Counted from the first letter of the stretch, positions 1 through 9,376 are shown. The stretch: 64,000 nt of DNA from Vibrio sp. 05-20-BW147 (GCF_013369385.1 NZ_SZTO01000010.1:62001-126000), one strand, 5' to 3'. Numbers and translations: made by a program. Notes: a model not told the origin generated them from the sequence alone.

Positions 1-41
1 TAAACCATTCATAATTTGGTAGGTAGCGGGGTTACCGATGG
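1..41 (+). ncRNA. 3' half of a GEMM-I (c-di-GMP-I) riboswitch, truncated by the window edge
   Basis: Positions 18-36 read GGTAGGTAGCGGGGTTACC and are followed by GATGG, preceded by TAAACCATT. This is the conserved 3' domain (P3 hairpin with the ligand-contacting C in AGCGGGG, plus the tetraloop-receptor side) of the c-di-GMP-I aptamer, very close to the V. cholerae Vc2 RNA as I remember it. The 5' half, with the GCAAACC and GACGCAAAGCC motifs, must lie just outside the window. It sits about 110 nt upstream of tfoY, which is where Vc2 is found. The RNA is expected to sense the second messenger and change tfoY expression. Confidence 0.9.
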
Positions 42-103
42 CAAAAATGCATAACAACAAGTTTACCCATTAATGACATTGTATTTGCATTGGTTTGCTA
101 ATC

Positions 104-145
104 TCTCGGACCTGATTTGGTGGCGTAATTGTAATTACACCGAGA
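104..145 (+). promoter_or_regulatory. Inverted repeat that can mask the tfoY ribosome binding site
   Basis: TCTCGG at 104-109 is complementary to CCGAGA at 140-145. The GAG of the right arm is the only Shine-Dalgarno-like sequence 9 nt before the tfoY ATG at 155. Pairing would occlude initiation, so this could be the expression platform of the riboswitch. The stem is seen in the sequence; the switching role is inference. Confidence 0.5.
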
Positions 146-154
146 TAACACATC

Positions 155-748
155 ATGGATAAACCGATACTCAAAGATTCAATGAAGCTTTTTGAGCAAC
201 TTGGTGCGATAAAGTCTCGCTCTATGTTTGGCGGGTTCGGCCTTTTTGCAGATGAGACGATGTTTGCGCTCGTTGTCAAAGACCAGCTTCATATTCGCGC
301 GGATCAAAAATCGACATTACTTTTCGAAAAGAAAGGACTAAAACCATACGTTTATACCAAGCGTGGGTTTCCAGTTGTCACTAAGTACTACGCGATCTCT
401 GATTCGCTTTGGCAAGACCAAAATGCGCTTCTGTCCGTAGCGAAACAGGCACTAAAGAGTGCAAATAGTGACAAGCAGCAACAAGCAACTGCAAAACCGG
501 ATAGACTTAAAGACCTCCCTAACCTACGTTTAGCCACCGAACGAATGTTGAAGAAGGCAGGTATTGAAACCGTAGAACAGTTGGAATCGCAGGGCGCTGC
601 TCGCGCGTATCAAGCGATTAAAAACACACACACGGGCTCAGTCAGCTTAGAGCTGTTGTGGGCACTTGAGGGCGCAATTAAAGGGACGCATTGGAGCGTT
701 ATCCCTCAACAACGACGTGATGAGTTAGTGAATAACTTGTCTTCATAG
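155..748 (+). CDS. tfoY: TfoY, TfoX/Sxy-family regulator
   Basis: The 197-residue protein has the two family domains: TfoX N-terminal (about residues 5-95, with the [10 protein letters not shown] motif) and TfoX C-terminal (about 110-190, with [17 protein letters not shown]). TfoX/Sxy proteins act with CRP on genes such as those for DNA uptake. TfoY is the vibrio paralogue tied to motility and type VI secretion rather than competence. I call it TfoY and not TfoX because it is preceded by a c-di-GMP-I riboswitch and lies in the glgA-glgC-topA neighbourhood, as VC1722 does in V. cholerae. The start is the ATG at 155 with a weak GAG 9 nt upstream, which lies in a possible hairpin. A strong terminator follows at 781. 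Confidence 0.88.
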   Translation: MDKPILKDSMKLFEQLGAIKSRSMFGGFGLFADETMFALVVKDQLHIRADQKSTLLFEKKGLKPYVYTKRGFPVVTKYYAISDSLWQDQNALLSVAKQALKSANSDKQQQATAKPDRLKDLPNLRLATERMLKKAGIETVEQLESQGAARAYQAIKNTHTGSVSLELLWALEGAIKGTHWSVIPQQRRDELVNNLSS

Positions 749-780
749 TAAGACAAAGTGACTATTGAGTTATAGACTAG

Positions 781-809
781 AAACCACACCCCTACAGGTG
801 TGGTTTTTT
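781..809 (+). terminator. Intrinsic terminator after tfoY
   Basis: AACCACACC and GGTGTGGTT form a 9-bp stem around a short loop and are followed by a run of T. It separates tfoY from the next gene. Confidence 0.85.
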
Positions 810-875
810 CGTATGGCACGAAATTATTTCTTTTTCACTCGGGTCTGATTACAACGCTATCTGGAGAATCTATCA

Positions 876-1556
876 ATGAACAAAAAACTCGTATTCGGAC
901 TGTTGCTTATCACCACTATCATCTTATTGGGTGTTAACTTTAGCCAATACCTCACCTTAGAAAACGCTAAGGCGCAGCAAGTCGCTTTAACTCACTTTAT
1001 TGAAGATAACTTCTGGTTATCCGCCATCAGCTATTTCATCCTTTACGTCGCTTTGACTGCTTTTTCTGTACCAGGGGCGACCGTCGTCACACTGCTTGGC
1101 GCTGCTCTCTTTGGTTTTTGGTTTAGCCTACTTCTGGTTTCCTTTGCCAGTACCATAGGGGCCACCATCGCATTTCTAAGCAGTCGTTACCTATTGAAAG
1201 AATGGGTCCAGAAGCGATTTGGAGACAAACTGAACTCGGTGAATCAAGGTGTTGAGAAAGATGGCGCGTTTTACCTATTTTCACTTCGCCTGATACCGAT
1301 ATTCCCATTTTTCTTAATTAACTTATTAATGGGGTTAACCCCTATCTCTATCAGTCGTTACTACGTCACTAGCCAAATTGGCATGTTGCCCGGCACGGCG
1401 GTTTACCTCAATGCTGGGACTCAGTTGGCAGAGATCAATACCTTATCTGGTATTTTGTCACCGGCTGTCATCGCCTCTTTTGCTTTACTTGGTGTATTTC
1501 CAATCGCTGTTAAGTGGTTGATGAGCAAGTTTCGTCCACAGTTCACGTCTCAGTAG
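876..1556 (+). CDS. TVP38/TMEM64 (SNARE-associated/DedA-like) membrane protein
   Basis: A 226-residue integral membrane protein with an N-terminal membrane segment (about 5-25) and several more hydrophobic stretches. The central region (about 45-185) has the family pattern: a Pro-Gly motif (FSVPGATVVTLLGAALFG) in the first re-entrant part and SLRLIPIFPFFLINLLMG in the second. DedA/VTT proteins are linked to lipid scrambling or undecaprenyl-phosphate recycling; the exact substrate here is unknown. The ATG at 876 has GGAG 10 nt upstream. The next gene begins 9 nt after its stop, so the two are probably cotranscribed. Confidence 0.85.
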   Translation: MNKKLVFGLLLITTIILLGVNFSQYLTLENAKAQQVALTHFIEDNFWLSAISYFILYVALTAFSVPGATVVTLLGAALFGFWFSLLLVSFASTIGATIAFLSSRYLLKEWVQKRFGDKLNSVNQGVEKDGAFYLFSLRLIPIFPFFLINLLMGLTPISISRYYVTSQIGMLPGTAVYLNAGTQLAEINTLSGILSPAVIASFALLGVFPIAVKWLMSKFRPQFTSQ

Positions 1557-1565
1557 AATGCCATT

Positions 1566-1874
1566 ATGAGAGTGTTTACGGCTAATACACCGATAGAAGC
1601 GCATATTGTTTGTCAGTTGCTACTTAATGAGCAAATACTGTGTGAAGTACGTGGTGAAGGTTTATTTGGTCTTAAAGGGGAGCTTCCAGCCACAGACGAC
1701 ACCAATCCTTATGTATGGCTGTTGGAACCAAATAAGCTGGCGTTTGCGAAAACAGTCGTGGAGAGTTACCAAAGCCAATGTACATCTGTTGCCAATTGGC
1801 AGTGTAAGCACTGTGGCGAGGAAATTGAAGGGCAATTTGGCGCTTGTTGGTATTGTGGTTCTACACTCGAATAA
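1566..1874 (+). CDS. DUF2007 domain protein with C-terminal zinc ribbon
   Basis: 102 residues. Residues 1-70 match the DUF2007 'putative signal transducing protein' fold: an opening strand, then IEAHIVCQLLLNEQI, then a glycine-rich turn. Residues 78-100 carry two CxxC pairs (CKHC and CWYC) spaced as a zinc ribbon. The function of the family is not established; PII-like signal binding has been suggested. It follows the TVP38 gene by 9 nt on the same strand and has no terminator before it. Confidence 0.75.
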   Translation: MRVFTANTPIEAHIVCQLLLNEQILCEVRGEGLFGLKGELPATDDTNPYVWLLEPNKLAFAKTVVESYQSQCTSVANWQCKHCGEEIEGQFGACWYCGSTLE

Positions 1875-1908
1875 GTATAGGATTTCGATAGAAAGTGAGA
1901 TGGTAATA

Positions 1909-1931
1909 GAGAGGAGCTTGGCACTCCTCTC
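1909..1931. terminator. Possible bidirectional hairpin between convergent genes
   Basis: GAGAGGAG and CTCCTCTC form an 8-bp stem between the DUF2007 gene and the convergent hydrolase gene. There is no long T-tract on either side, so termination is only inferred. Confidence 0.4.
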
Positions 1932-1938
1932 ACTCATG

Positions 1939-2733
1939 TTAGATTTGACGTTGGATAAACTCTATCGAGTGCTGGTTAAACTCTTCTGACTTTTCTACGT
2001 TACAAACATGACCACAATCTTTAATTTCACGCAGCTCACTTCGCCTATGTGCAGCAACCATCTCTTTGACGGGCTTAATAAACATATAGTCCCTATCCCC
2101 CATCAAATAGAGCGTCGGAATGGGTAGTTCTCGCTCTTTGAAGTAGCGCATCAAAGGGTTGACTTCCGAAGCGAGAATAAACCATCGTTTGAACTCTTTT
2201 TGACAGAGCTTCTTTGCTTCTCTAATAAACAAATGCCGCGATTCTTGTTGATTTCTTTGTGGCATAACAATGTAGGCAAACAGTTTGTAAAGCCACATGT
2301 AGGGTAAGATGTGCTTACCTATATTCCCTAAGGAAACCAATACTCTAGAACGAGCATCCAAACGCGTAACGGCACCACCTAATACCATAGACTTCACTCT
2401 TTCACTCGCCATCTCCGCTAAATTGCGAACGATAATTGTCCCCAAGGACATGCCCACAAAGTGGGCAGAATGAATTTTTAAATGGTCCAATACCTTAACA
2501 ATATCTTTTGTCACTTCGCCAAATGTGTAGCGGTTGCTCATCAGCTCTTTTAACAGTTGATTTGATTTACCATGACCTCTCAGGTCAACGAGCAATAAGT
2601 TAAAGTGTTGCTTGTATGCCTTTATTTGCTTAAACCAAATCGAAGAACTGCCACCAGCCCCATGCACGAATACCACCCATTCTTGACTGGTAGGATGAAG
2701 GTAGGTTTTATGAAACAGTAACGTTTGAGCCAT
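1939..2733 (-). CDS. Alpha/beta-fold hydrolase
   Basis: 264 residues with the features of the alpha/beta hydrolase family: an oxyanion-hole HGAGG (residues 25-29), a DLRGHGKS strand-turn, the nucleophile elbow GMSLG with Ser at about residue 97, a late acidic residue (GDRDYMF), and a C-terminal catalytic His in the DCGHVCNVEK region. The substrate cannot be told from sequence. The protein has no signal peptide and is probably cytoplasmic. The start at 2733 has only a poor Shine-Dalgarno sequence. It is a single-gene unit convergent with the upstream operon. Confidence 0.85.
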   Translation of the reverse strand: MAQTLLFHKTYLHPTSQEWVVFVHGAGGSSSIWFKQIKAYKQHFNLLLVDLRGHGKSNQLLKELMSNRYTFGEVTKDIVKVLDHLKIHSAHFVGMSLGTIIVRNLAEMASERVKSMVLGGAVTRLDARSRVLVSLGNIGKHILPYMWLYKLFAYIVMPQRNQQESRHLFIREAKKLCQKEFKRWFILASEVNPLMRYFKERELPIPTLYLMGDRDYMFIKPVKEMVAAHRRSELREIKDCGHVCNVEKSEEFNQHSIEFIQRQI

Positions 2734-2892
2734 ATTGACACGCCAATAAAAAGTTAGCTTAAAGTCTAGAACAAGATTTTCCGCGGTTGAATAAAGCCAT
2801 CACATGTCGGTATCTTGAACCTTGGTATCGAGAAGCAAGAATCCTACCATATAACGCTTCTATTTCTATTTGTGTTCCGTTAAAAAACGTAA

Positions 2893-2916
2893 AAAGGCAC
2901 CATATTCGGTGCCTTT
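2893..2916 (-). terminator. Terminator of glgCA
   Basis: AAAGGCACC and GGTGCCTTT form a 9-bp stem with a 6-nt loop, located just downstream of the glgA stop on the minus strand and followed there by T-rich sequence. Confidence 0.8.
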
Positions 2917-2941
2917 CCATTCATATTTCAGAACTTTTACT

Positions 2942-4399
2942 CTATTTTAGAGCAGATAGATACAACTCTATGTACTCTCGCGCGGCTGTGTTCCAGCAAA
3001 AATCTTGTTCCATCGCGTATAGCTGAACTCGTCGAAGCTCTGTTAGGTTCTGTGCATACAGCAACAACGCTCTTTGCATGGTAATCAACAATGCTTGAGC
3101 GGTAGGCTCATAGAACACAAATCCTGTTGCACTCTGCGCATCAACATCGTAATCGCTCACACTGTCTTTTAATCCACCGACACCACGCACGATAGGCAAG
3201 GAGCCATACGCCATGCTATAGATTTGATTTAAGCCACAAGGTTCAAACTCAGATGGCATAAGGAAAAAGTCTGAGGCAGCTTCCACCAAATGAGCCAATT
3301 GATTGTTGTAAGCTTCGACAAAAACAAATTTGTCACCAAATTGCGCAGCAACGTCACGCAATTGAGCGGCTAAAAGCGGATCTCCCGTTCCAACTAGAAC
3401 CAGTTGAACGTCGTGTTTTAAAAAGTCAGAGAGGATTGGCAGAAGGTAGTGAACACCCTTTTGATGGGTTAGTCGGCAGACCATACCAAACATAGCAACA
3501 TCTTTGACCGGCAAACCAATTTGCTCTTGAAGGGCACGTTTACAACCGTTTTTCCCACGAACCATACTTTGCTTGGTGGCTTTATAGTTTATTGGCAAGT
3601 AGGTATCGGTGTCAGGATGCCAAGCTGAGTAGTCGCAACCATTGAGAATGCCTACGAGATCATCCGCTCGCGTTTGAAACTCCCATGCCATGCCATGGCT
3701 ACCTAACTCAGTTTTCAGCTCTTCTGCATAAGTTGGGCTAACGGCATTAATTTTATCCGCATTCATCACGCCCGCTTTTAGCATGGTAATGTGAGTACTG
3801 CTGACTGCCGCATCAGGAACGTGACGACAATGAAACTCTGGAAGGCACTGTACCTCCTCGTAGTTAAACACACCTTTAAAGACCGCATTATGGATCGACA
3901 AAATGCTCTTTGTTTGTGCAAAAAACGGATCCTGACCGTAACGGTGCTTAAGCAAAAATGGGACGAAGCCTGTATGCCAATCATTGGCATGAACAATATC
4001 CGGTTGAAAACCTATCTTTGCCAGCATGTCTAAACATGCGGCGCTGAAAAACGCAAAACGCTCACCGTTATCGGTGTAAGCTTGATTGTTTTCAGCGTAC
4101 ATCGACGGACGATCAAAATAGTGAGCGCACGCAATGAGATAGACAGGCGTGTCGCCCAAGACACGCTTTTTTACTTGATAATGAGTATGAGGCCAAGATT
4201 CTAAGTGTGTGTCCAAGATGATTTCATCATCACTCAATCCAGGAATCATGGTATAAGCCGGAATGGCAATTCTTGCATCTTGGTTGAGATTGACGAGAGC
4301 TTCAGGCAGTGCCTTGGCCACATCGGCCAAGCCACCACTTTTGATCAAACCTTCAACTTCAGACGCTACAAACAGAATCGACAAAGCGTTAGTAGCCAA
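2942..4399 (-). CDS. glgA: Glycogen synthase GlgA (TTG start)
   Basis: 485 residues of GT5-family bacterial glycogen synthase, which transfers glucose from ADP-glucose to the non-reducing end of an alpha-1,4-glucan. The N-terminal ADP-glucose site KSGGLADV (about 20-27) is present. The C-terminal Rossmann half has the PSEFEPCGLNQIYSMAYG motif, with the conserved glutamates. The start is a TTG at 4399; AAGGAG lies 6 nt before it, inside the last codons of glgC, and the two genes overlap by 11 nt. This implies translational coupling to the enzyme that makes its substrate. Confidence 0.95.
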   Translation of the reverse strand: MATNALSILFVASEVEGLIKSGGLADVAKALPEALVNLNQDARIAIPAYTMIPGLSDDEIILDTHLESWPHTHYQVKKRVLGDTPVYLIACAHYFDRPSMYAENNQAYTDNGERFAFFSAACLDMLAKIGFQPDIVHANDWHTGFVPFLLKHRYGQDPFFAQTKSILSIHNAVFKGVFNYEEVQCLPEFHCRHVPDAAVSSTHITMLKAGVMNADKINAVSPTYAEELKTELGSHGMAWEFQTRADDLVGILNGCDYSAWHPDTDTYLPINYKATKQSMVRGKNGCKRALQEQIGLPVKDVAMFGMVCRLTHQKGVHYLLPILSDFLKHDVQLVLVGTGDPLLAAQLRDVAAQFGDKFVFVEAYNNQLAHLVEAASDFFLMPSEFEPCGLNQIYSMAYGSLPIVRGVGGLKDSVSDYDVDAQSATGFVFYEPTAQALLITMQRALLLYAQNLTELRRVQLYAMEQDFCWNTAAREYIELYLSALK

Positions 4400-5606
4400 C
4401 TCTTGCTCCTTTTGGAATTACAACGATACCCTCTTCAGAAACATGGTAGAGTTTCTTATCTTCTTGCAGGTTGACACCAATTTGTGTGCCTGGTGCTATA
4501 TCTACGTCTTTATCCACTATTACACGACGAAGAACACAACCATCACCTACTTTAACGTCACCAAGCAGAATCGACTCACTGATATCACAAGCCGATGCAA
4601 TGTTGCTACGATATCCCAATACTGACTTTTCAATACGCGAACCACGGACATAACTGCCATTACAAACCAAACTATCAATAATTTGTACACGACCGTTATC
4701 AGAGTCTGTAAACGTTGCAGGAGGCAACGGTGGTTGATAAGTATGCAGCGGCCATTTGCGGTTGTATAACGAGAAAGGCGCGTCTTTCTTCAGCAGATCC
4801 ATATGAGCTTGCCAGTACGCATCAATGGTACCGACATCACGCCAATAGACTTGCTCTTTTTCCCCAGAAATTCGGTTTTGGCTAAAGTCGTACACGAATA
4901 CGTCACCACGCGGGAACATTTTTGGAATAATGTCCTTACCGAAATCGTGAGATGAATTTTCATTGTCCGCGTCTTCAATCAACTCAGCGAACAACACATC
5001 CGCTTCAAAGATATAGTTACCCATTGAAACCAAGGCAAAGTCTGGATCACCTGGAATCGATTTTGGCGCTTTAGGCTTTTCCTCAAAACCCACCATACGT
5101 CCCTCTGCGTCCACTTCGATAACGCCAAACTGAGAAGCCTCAGATAATGGCATTCTAAGCGCCGATACAGTGAGCGCCGCTTCCTTCTCTTTGTGGAACT
5201 GAAGCATCTGCTTGATATCCATCTTATAGATGTGATCCGAACCAAAAATACACACTTGCTCAGGCTCAGATAGCTCCATAAAACGTAGATTTTGATAGAT
5301 TGCGTCCGCAGTGCCTTCGTACCAACGTTTGCCAGTGCGCATCTGTGCTGGAATAGGGTCTATGAATCGATCAGTAATACCACTGATATTCCACCCTTTC
5401 TTCATATGATGGAACAGAGATTGAGATTTAAACTGAGTTAACACGTAGATACGCATCAAGTCTGCGTTCACAAAGTTATTTAACGCGAAGTCGATTAAGC
5501 GGTAACTACCGCCGAAAGGCACCGCGGGTTTACTACGAGATTCCGTCAAAGGACGTAGCCTTGAACCTTCACCGCCAGCAAGAATCATTCCCAAAACACC
5601 AGCCAT
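4389..5606 (-). CDS. glgC: ADP-glucose pyrophosphorylase GlgC
   Basis: 405 residues. It makes ADP-glucose from ATP and glucose-1-phosphate, the first committed step of glycogen synthesis. The nucleotidyltransferase N-terminus is clear (MILAGGEGSRLRPLTESRSK, residues 7-26). The glucose-1-P region FEEKPKAP follows, and the C-terminal left-handed beta-helix repeats run from about residue 290. GGAG lies 7 nt before the ATG at 5606. It is the first gene of a glgC-glgA operon. Its leader has a 9-bp inverted repeat (5639-5671). In enterobacteria glgC leaders are CsrA targets; here the GGAG at the ribosome site is the only evident GGA. Confidence 0.97.
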   Translation of the reverse strand: MAGVLGMILAGGEGSRLRPLTESRSKPAVPFGGSYRLIDFALNNFVNADLMRIYVLTQFKSQSLFHHMKKGWNISGITDRFIDPIPAQMRTGKRWYEGTADAIYQNLRFMELSEPEQVCIFGSDHIYKMDIKQMLQFHKEKEAALTVSALRMPLSEASQFGVIEVDAEGRMVGFEEKPKAPKSIPGDPDFALVSMGNYIFEADVLFAELIEDADNENSSHDFGKDIIPKMFPRGDVFVYDFSQNRISGEKEQVYWRDVGTIDAYWQAHMDLLKKDAPFSLYNRKWPLHTYQPPLPPATFTDSDNGRVQIIDSLVCNGSYVRGSRIEKSVLGYRSNIASACDISESILLGDVKVGDGCVLRRVIVDKDVDIAPGTQIGVNLQEDKKLYHVSEEGIVVIPKGARVGY

Positions 5607-5638
5607 TCGTTGTTCTCCATTTCGTTATAGCTAGGAAA

Positions 5639-5671
5639 CTCAGTCATTAGAATCAATGGGGGATGACTGAG
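5639..5671 (-). promoter_or_regulatory. 9-bp inverted repeat in the glgC leader
   Basis: CTCAGTCAT and ATGACTGAG are perfect complements separated by 15 nt, 32 nt before the glgC start codon. It may be an RNA hairpin or a protein operator; the sequence does not decide. Confidence 0.45.
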
Positions 5672-6031
5672 CATAATTTAACCACCCGTACCAAGCCTTG
5701 AATTGTTTAAGCCGAATCATTTTTGATCAAGGCATTACATTAATATTGCACGAGTTTCGTATAAGTTATCTCACTTCCTACAAAAAACAATTTCAAATAA
5801 GGTATTGTGTGCTGCGTGCATTTGTTACTTTAGCAACTCGTTATCTAAGTCACACTCGAACAGGTGTTTATTTACATATCCTGATCAGCAGCGTTACACA
5901 TTTCCGACACTCGCAATCTCTAGTAGATATGAACAGAATAAGTCAGGCATATGATACTGACATGACAGAAAAACCGGAGTGTTAAATTATCGCTCTCATC
6001 AACCTCTGAGTCTCTTGTACTTGGTCATAAA

Positions 6032-6056
6032 AAAAGCAGCCTTCAAGGCTGCTTTT
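6032..6056 (-). terminator. Terminator of topA
   Basis: AAAAGCAGCCTT is mirrored by AAGGCTGCTTTT. On the minus strand the stem is followed by a run of T just after the topA stop. Confidence 0.85.
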
Positions 6057-6072
6057 CAATTAAGGAGATCGT

Positions 6073-8697
6073 CTACTTTGCGTTCTTACGTTTATCCGTC
6101 ACTTCCCATTTACCATCGACATAAAGCGCAGTCCAACCTGTCGGTTTTCCATCGACTTCAGTGCGTACATAGTTTTCTTTGGTTTTACGGCTAAAACGAA
6201 CAACTGCTTCAACCCCATCAGGGTCTTGTGCCGGTGCTTCTGCGAGGTGTTTGTATTTCTCTGGCAAGCGCTCAGTAAATCGAGCGAGTTCAGAAACCAA
6301 CGGCACGCGCGTTTCTCTTGATTTCGGGAAATTACTCGCGGCAAGGAATAAGCCGGCAGCACCATCACGAAGAACGAAGTACGCATCTGAATTGCTGCAT
6401 GGCAGTTCAGGGAAGTGAACTGGATCTTCTTTTGGTGGTGCGACTTCACCGTTTTTCAGAATCTTACGCGTATTCTTACAAGACTCACTGGTGCAATCCA
6501 TATACTTGCCGAAACGGCCATTCTTCAGCACCATGTCCGAGCCACATTTATCACACTCGACAACAGGACCGTCATAACCTTTCACTTTGAACTCGCCATG
6601 CTCGACTAAGTAACCTTCACAGTTTGGATTGTTACCACATACGTGCATCTTGCGTTTATCATCGATCAGGTATGCATCCATCGCGGTTTCACAGATAGGA
6701 CAACGTTTCTTTGCTCGTAGTGCCGCTGTTTCCACGTCTTCTTCAAGCACGTTGATGATGCCATCTTCGTCCCCTAAGTTAATCGTAGTTTTGCAGCGCT
6801 CTTTCACTGGCAACGCGTAACCAGAACAGCCAAGGAAAACCCCAGTAGACGCAGTACGAATGCCCATTGGACGTGAACAGGTCGGACATTGAATATCCGT
6901 CATCACGATATGATTGAGCTTCATACCGCCATGTTCTTCGTCTTCTTCAGCGCGCCCGAGATCGGTGGTGAAGTCTGCAAAGAACTGATTGAGAACCTCT
7001 TTCCAGTTCACATCGCCCTCGGCGATTTTATCCAGTTTCTCTTCCATGCGAGCAGTGAAATCATAGTTCATCAGATCGTTGAAACTGTTATCTAGGCGGT
7101 CAGTCACGATCTCGCCCATTTTTTCTGCATAGAAACGGCGCTGTTCGACCTTCACATAACCACGATCTTGGATCGTAGAAATGATGGAAGCGTATGTGGA
7201 TGGACGGCCAATACCACGCTTCTCAAGCTCTTTAACCAAGGCGGCTTCGGTAAAACGCGCAGGCGGCTTAGTAAAGTGTTGTTTTGGCTCTAGAGACTCT
7301 AGGCTTAGCTTATCACCCACTTGAACCGCTGGAAGGATCGTATCTTCATTTTTGCCCAGTGGACGCTGTACGCGAGTCCAACCATCAAACTTCAGAATGC
7401 GGCCTTTGGCTTTGAGCGTATACTCTGCCGCTTTAACGCTCACTGTCGTTGAGTCGTACTCTGCTTCGGTCATTTGACAGGCAACAAACTGATTCCAAAT
7501 TAGGGCATACAGCTTGTGTGCATCGGCATCCACACCCTCTAGAGCATCTGATTTGATATTGACATCAGAAGGACGAATCGCTTCGTGAGCTTCTTGAGCG
7601 CCCTGCTTGCTACCGTAAACCAACGGTTCAGAAGGTAAATAACGCGCACCAAACTCATCATTGATGTAACCACGTACCGTATCTACGGCTTCTTGGCTTA
7701 AGTTGGTCGAATCTGTACGCATGTAAGTAATATAACCTGCTTCATACAGACGCTGGGCCAACATCATGGTTTTCTTAACGCCGTAACCTAAACGCGTACT
7801 GGCAGCTTGCTGTAGCGTTGAGGTAATGAATGGTGCTGAAGGTTTGCTCTTAGTTGGGCGGTCTTCACGCTTACAAACTTCAAACTGTGCTTTTTGCAGA
7901 ACCGCCAGTGCTGCGTTGGTTTCCGCTTCATTGACTGGACGGAAAGCATCACCCGACTTTTGTGCCACCAAAAGCTTGAATGGCATGGTTTCTTGCGTCA
8001 GCGTGTTGGCGTGAATGTCCCAAAACTCTTCTGGAACAAACGCTTTAATTTCACGTTCACGTTCTACCAGCAATTTCACTGCAACAGACTGTACGCGGCC
8101 GGCAGACAAGCCGCGAGCGACTTTCTTCCACAATAATGGGGAAACCATAAAGCCAACCACGCGGTCCATAAAACGGCGTGCTTGCTGGGCATTAACACCA
8201 TCCATGTTCAAGTGGCCAGGCTTTTTGAAGGCCTGCTGGATAGCATTCTTAGTAATTTCGTTAAAGACAACTCGTTTATAGCGCGCTTCATCACCACCGA
8301 TGATCTCACGAAGATGCCACGCAATAGCTTCCCCTTCGCGGTCCAAATCGGTTGCGAGATAAACAAAGTCAGCATCTTTGGCGAGTTTCTGTAACTCACT
8401 AACGACCTTCTCTTTGCCAGGCAGAATTTGATAGTTTGCCGCCCAATCATGATATGGGTCGATACCCATTTTTTTGATCAGTGCGTTACGATCTTTCTCT
8501 TCTTTAATACGAGCTTTTTCTTCTACGCTCATACCCTTGGTGGAAATGGCTGCCGCTTTTTCACCTGTACTTTGACCTGCTGTAGGCAAGTCACGAACAT
8601 GGCCGACACTCGACTTAACAATAAAGTCTTTTCCAAGATATTTATTGATCGTTTTAGCCTTAGCTGGCGACTCCACTATAACGAGCGATTTACCCAT
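6073..8697 (-). CDS. topA: DNA topoisomerase I
   Basis: 874 residues, the usual length of proteobacterial TopA. This type IA enzyme relaxes negative supercoils through a 5'-phosphotyrosine intermediate. The TOPRIM domain starts the protein ([18 protein letters not shown], then [15 protein letters not shown]). The active-site tyrosine lies in [13 protein letters not shown]. The C-terminal part carries four-cysteine zinc ribbons ([21 protein letters not shown] with CTSESC) and ends in a basic tail. It is transcribed away from yciN, the same neighbour as in E. coli, across a 412-bp divergent intergenic region. Confidence 0.98.
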   Translation of the reverse strand: MGKSLVIVESPAKAKTINKYLGKDFIVKSSVGHVRDLPTAGQSTGEKAAAISTKGMSVEEKARIKEEKDRNALIKKMGIDPYHDWAANYQILPGKEKVVSELQKLAKDADFVYLATDLDREGEAIAWHLREIIGGDEARYKRVVFNEITKNAIQQAFKKPGHLNMDGVNAQQARRFMDRVVGFMVSPLLWKKVARGLSAGRVQSVAVKLLVEREREIKAFVPEEFWDIHANTLTQETMPFKLLVAQKSGDAFRPVNEAETNAALAVLQKAQFEVCKREDRPTKSKPSAPFITSTLQQAASTRLGYGVKKTMMLAQRLYEAGYITYMRTDSTNLSQEAVDTVRGYINDEFGARYLPSEPLVYGSKQGAQEAHEAIRPSDVNIKSDALEGVDADAHKLYALIWNQFVACQMTEAEYDSTTVSVKAAEYTLKAKGRILKFDGWTRVQRPLGKNEDTILPAVQVGDKLSLESLEPKQHFTKPPARFTEAALVKELEKRGIGRPSTYASIISTIQDRGYVKVEQRRFYAEKMGEIVTDRLDNSFNDLMNYDFTARMEEKLDKIAEGDVNWKEVLNQFFADFTTDLGRAEEDEEHGGMKLNHIVMTDIQCPTCSRPMGIRTASTGVFLGCSGYALPVKERCKTTINLGDEDGIINVLEEDVETAALRAKKRCPICETAMDAYLIDDKRKMHVCGNNPNCEGYLVEHGEFKVKGYDGPVVECDKCGSDMVLKNGRFGKYMDCTSESCKNTRKILKNGEVAPPKEDPVHFPELPCSNSDAYFVLRDGAAGLFLAASNFPKSRETRVPLVSELARFTERLPEKYKHLAEAPAQDPDGVEAVVRFSRKTKENYVRTEVDGKPTGWTALYVDGKWEVTDKRKNAK

Positions 8698-9109
8698 ATT
8701 GACTCTAACGTCCTTTAAAAATGATCACATTACTCTTATTTACGGGATAAAAGTAATCGGTACATTGTACTATTTCATTGCTTCTTTTTTTACTATTGTG
8801 CGAGATGAAAAGAAGATCAACTGCTTTTTTACATTTCGAATTCGTTTGGTCGACAATTCATCGCTCAACATTAAATAACGGCTTTTGCTTCTATCGACAA
8901 AAATGCGGAAACTGTAGACCGACGTATACTAAGCAACGGAGGAATTTTGTTGCTAATAAAAACCTAATTTTTCTGTTGCGCGTCACAAAACGTTTTATGA
9001 TCGACATCAATCAAAACGATGCTATCCACTTCTTGCGAAAAATTGAGATTGAAATCAACTTCTAAAACCCTAGACTAGTTTTGATAAAACATAGTACAGG
9101 TCTAATACA
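8698..9109. other. Divergent promoter region topA / yciN
   Basis: 412 AT-rich bases with no coding sequence. It must contain both promoters. An FNR-like ATGAT-N4-ATCAA sequence at 8997-9010 matches 9 of 10 consensus bases but has no convincing -10 at the spacing needed. Confidence 0.5.
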
Positions 9110-9358
9110 ATGAGCGATAAAAAATCGATTTCTCAATTCGAATTGTTGTTAATTGCTAACCACATCATCCAAGAACATGACGACTATATTGAAGGGATGA
9201 GAGCAACCAGTGTTGAAGAGAAAGACGATGTCCTTGTCTTCAAAGGCGAGTATTTCCTTGATCAAAATGGTCTACCAACCACAAATACAACCGCTGTTTT
9301 CAACATGTTCAAATATCTTGCACACCATCTATCAAAAGAGTTCACGCTCGAAAAATAA
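9110..9358 (+). CDS. yciN: YciN family protein (DUF2498)
   Basis: 82 residues. The stretch GEYFLDQNGLPTTNTTAVFNM followed by FKYLAHHLS is nearly the same as in E. coli YciN, which also sits next to topA. The function is unknown. It is a small, acidic, soluble protein with no signal peptide or membrane segment. The ATG at 9110 has an AGG 8 nt upstream. It is a single-gene unit that ends at a terminator shared with the convergent aroA. Confidence 0.85.
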   Translation: MSDKKSISQFELLLIANHIIQEHDDYIEGMRATSVEEKDDVLVFKGEYFLDQNGLPTTNTTAVFNMFKYLAHHLSKEFTLEK

Positions 9359-9376
9359 CCCGCTGAAAACAAGCAA

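Larger units (their letters stand above)
5607..6072. other. Intergenic region between glgC and topA
   Basis: 466 bp with no credible coding sequence. It holds the glgC promoter and leader (minus strand, including the hairpin at 5639-5671) and the topA terminator at 6032-6056. I see no other structure in the middle part. Confidence 0.6.

Noticed and set aside
155..748. Call as TfoX (competence master regulator)
   Set aside because: The c-di-GMP-I riboswitch and the glg/topA neighbourhood point to the paralogue TfoY.
2787..3026. Possible 79-residue plus-strand gene in and after the glgA 3' end
   Set aside because: It overlaps the glgCA terminator and glgA on the other strand, has no ribosome site and no family resemblance.
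8997..9010. FNR-like site upstream of yciN
   Set aside because: 9 of 10 bases match, but no -10 occurs at the distance needed; kept only as a note.
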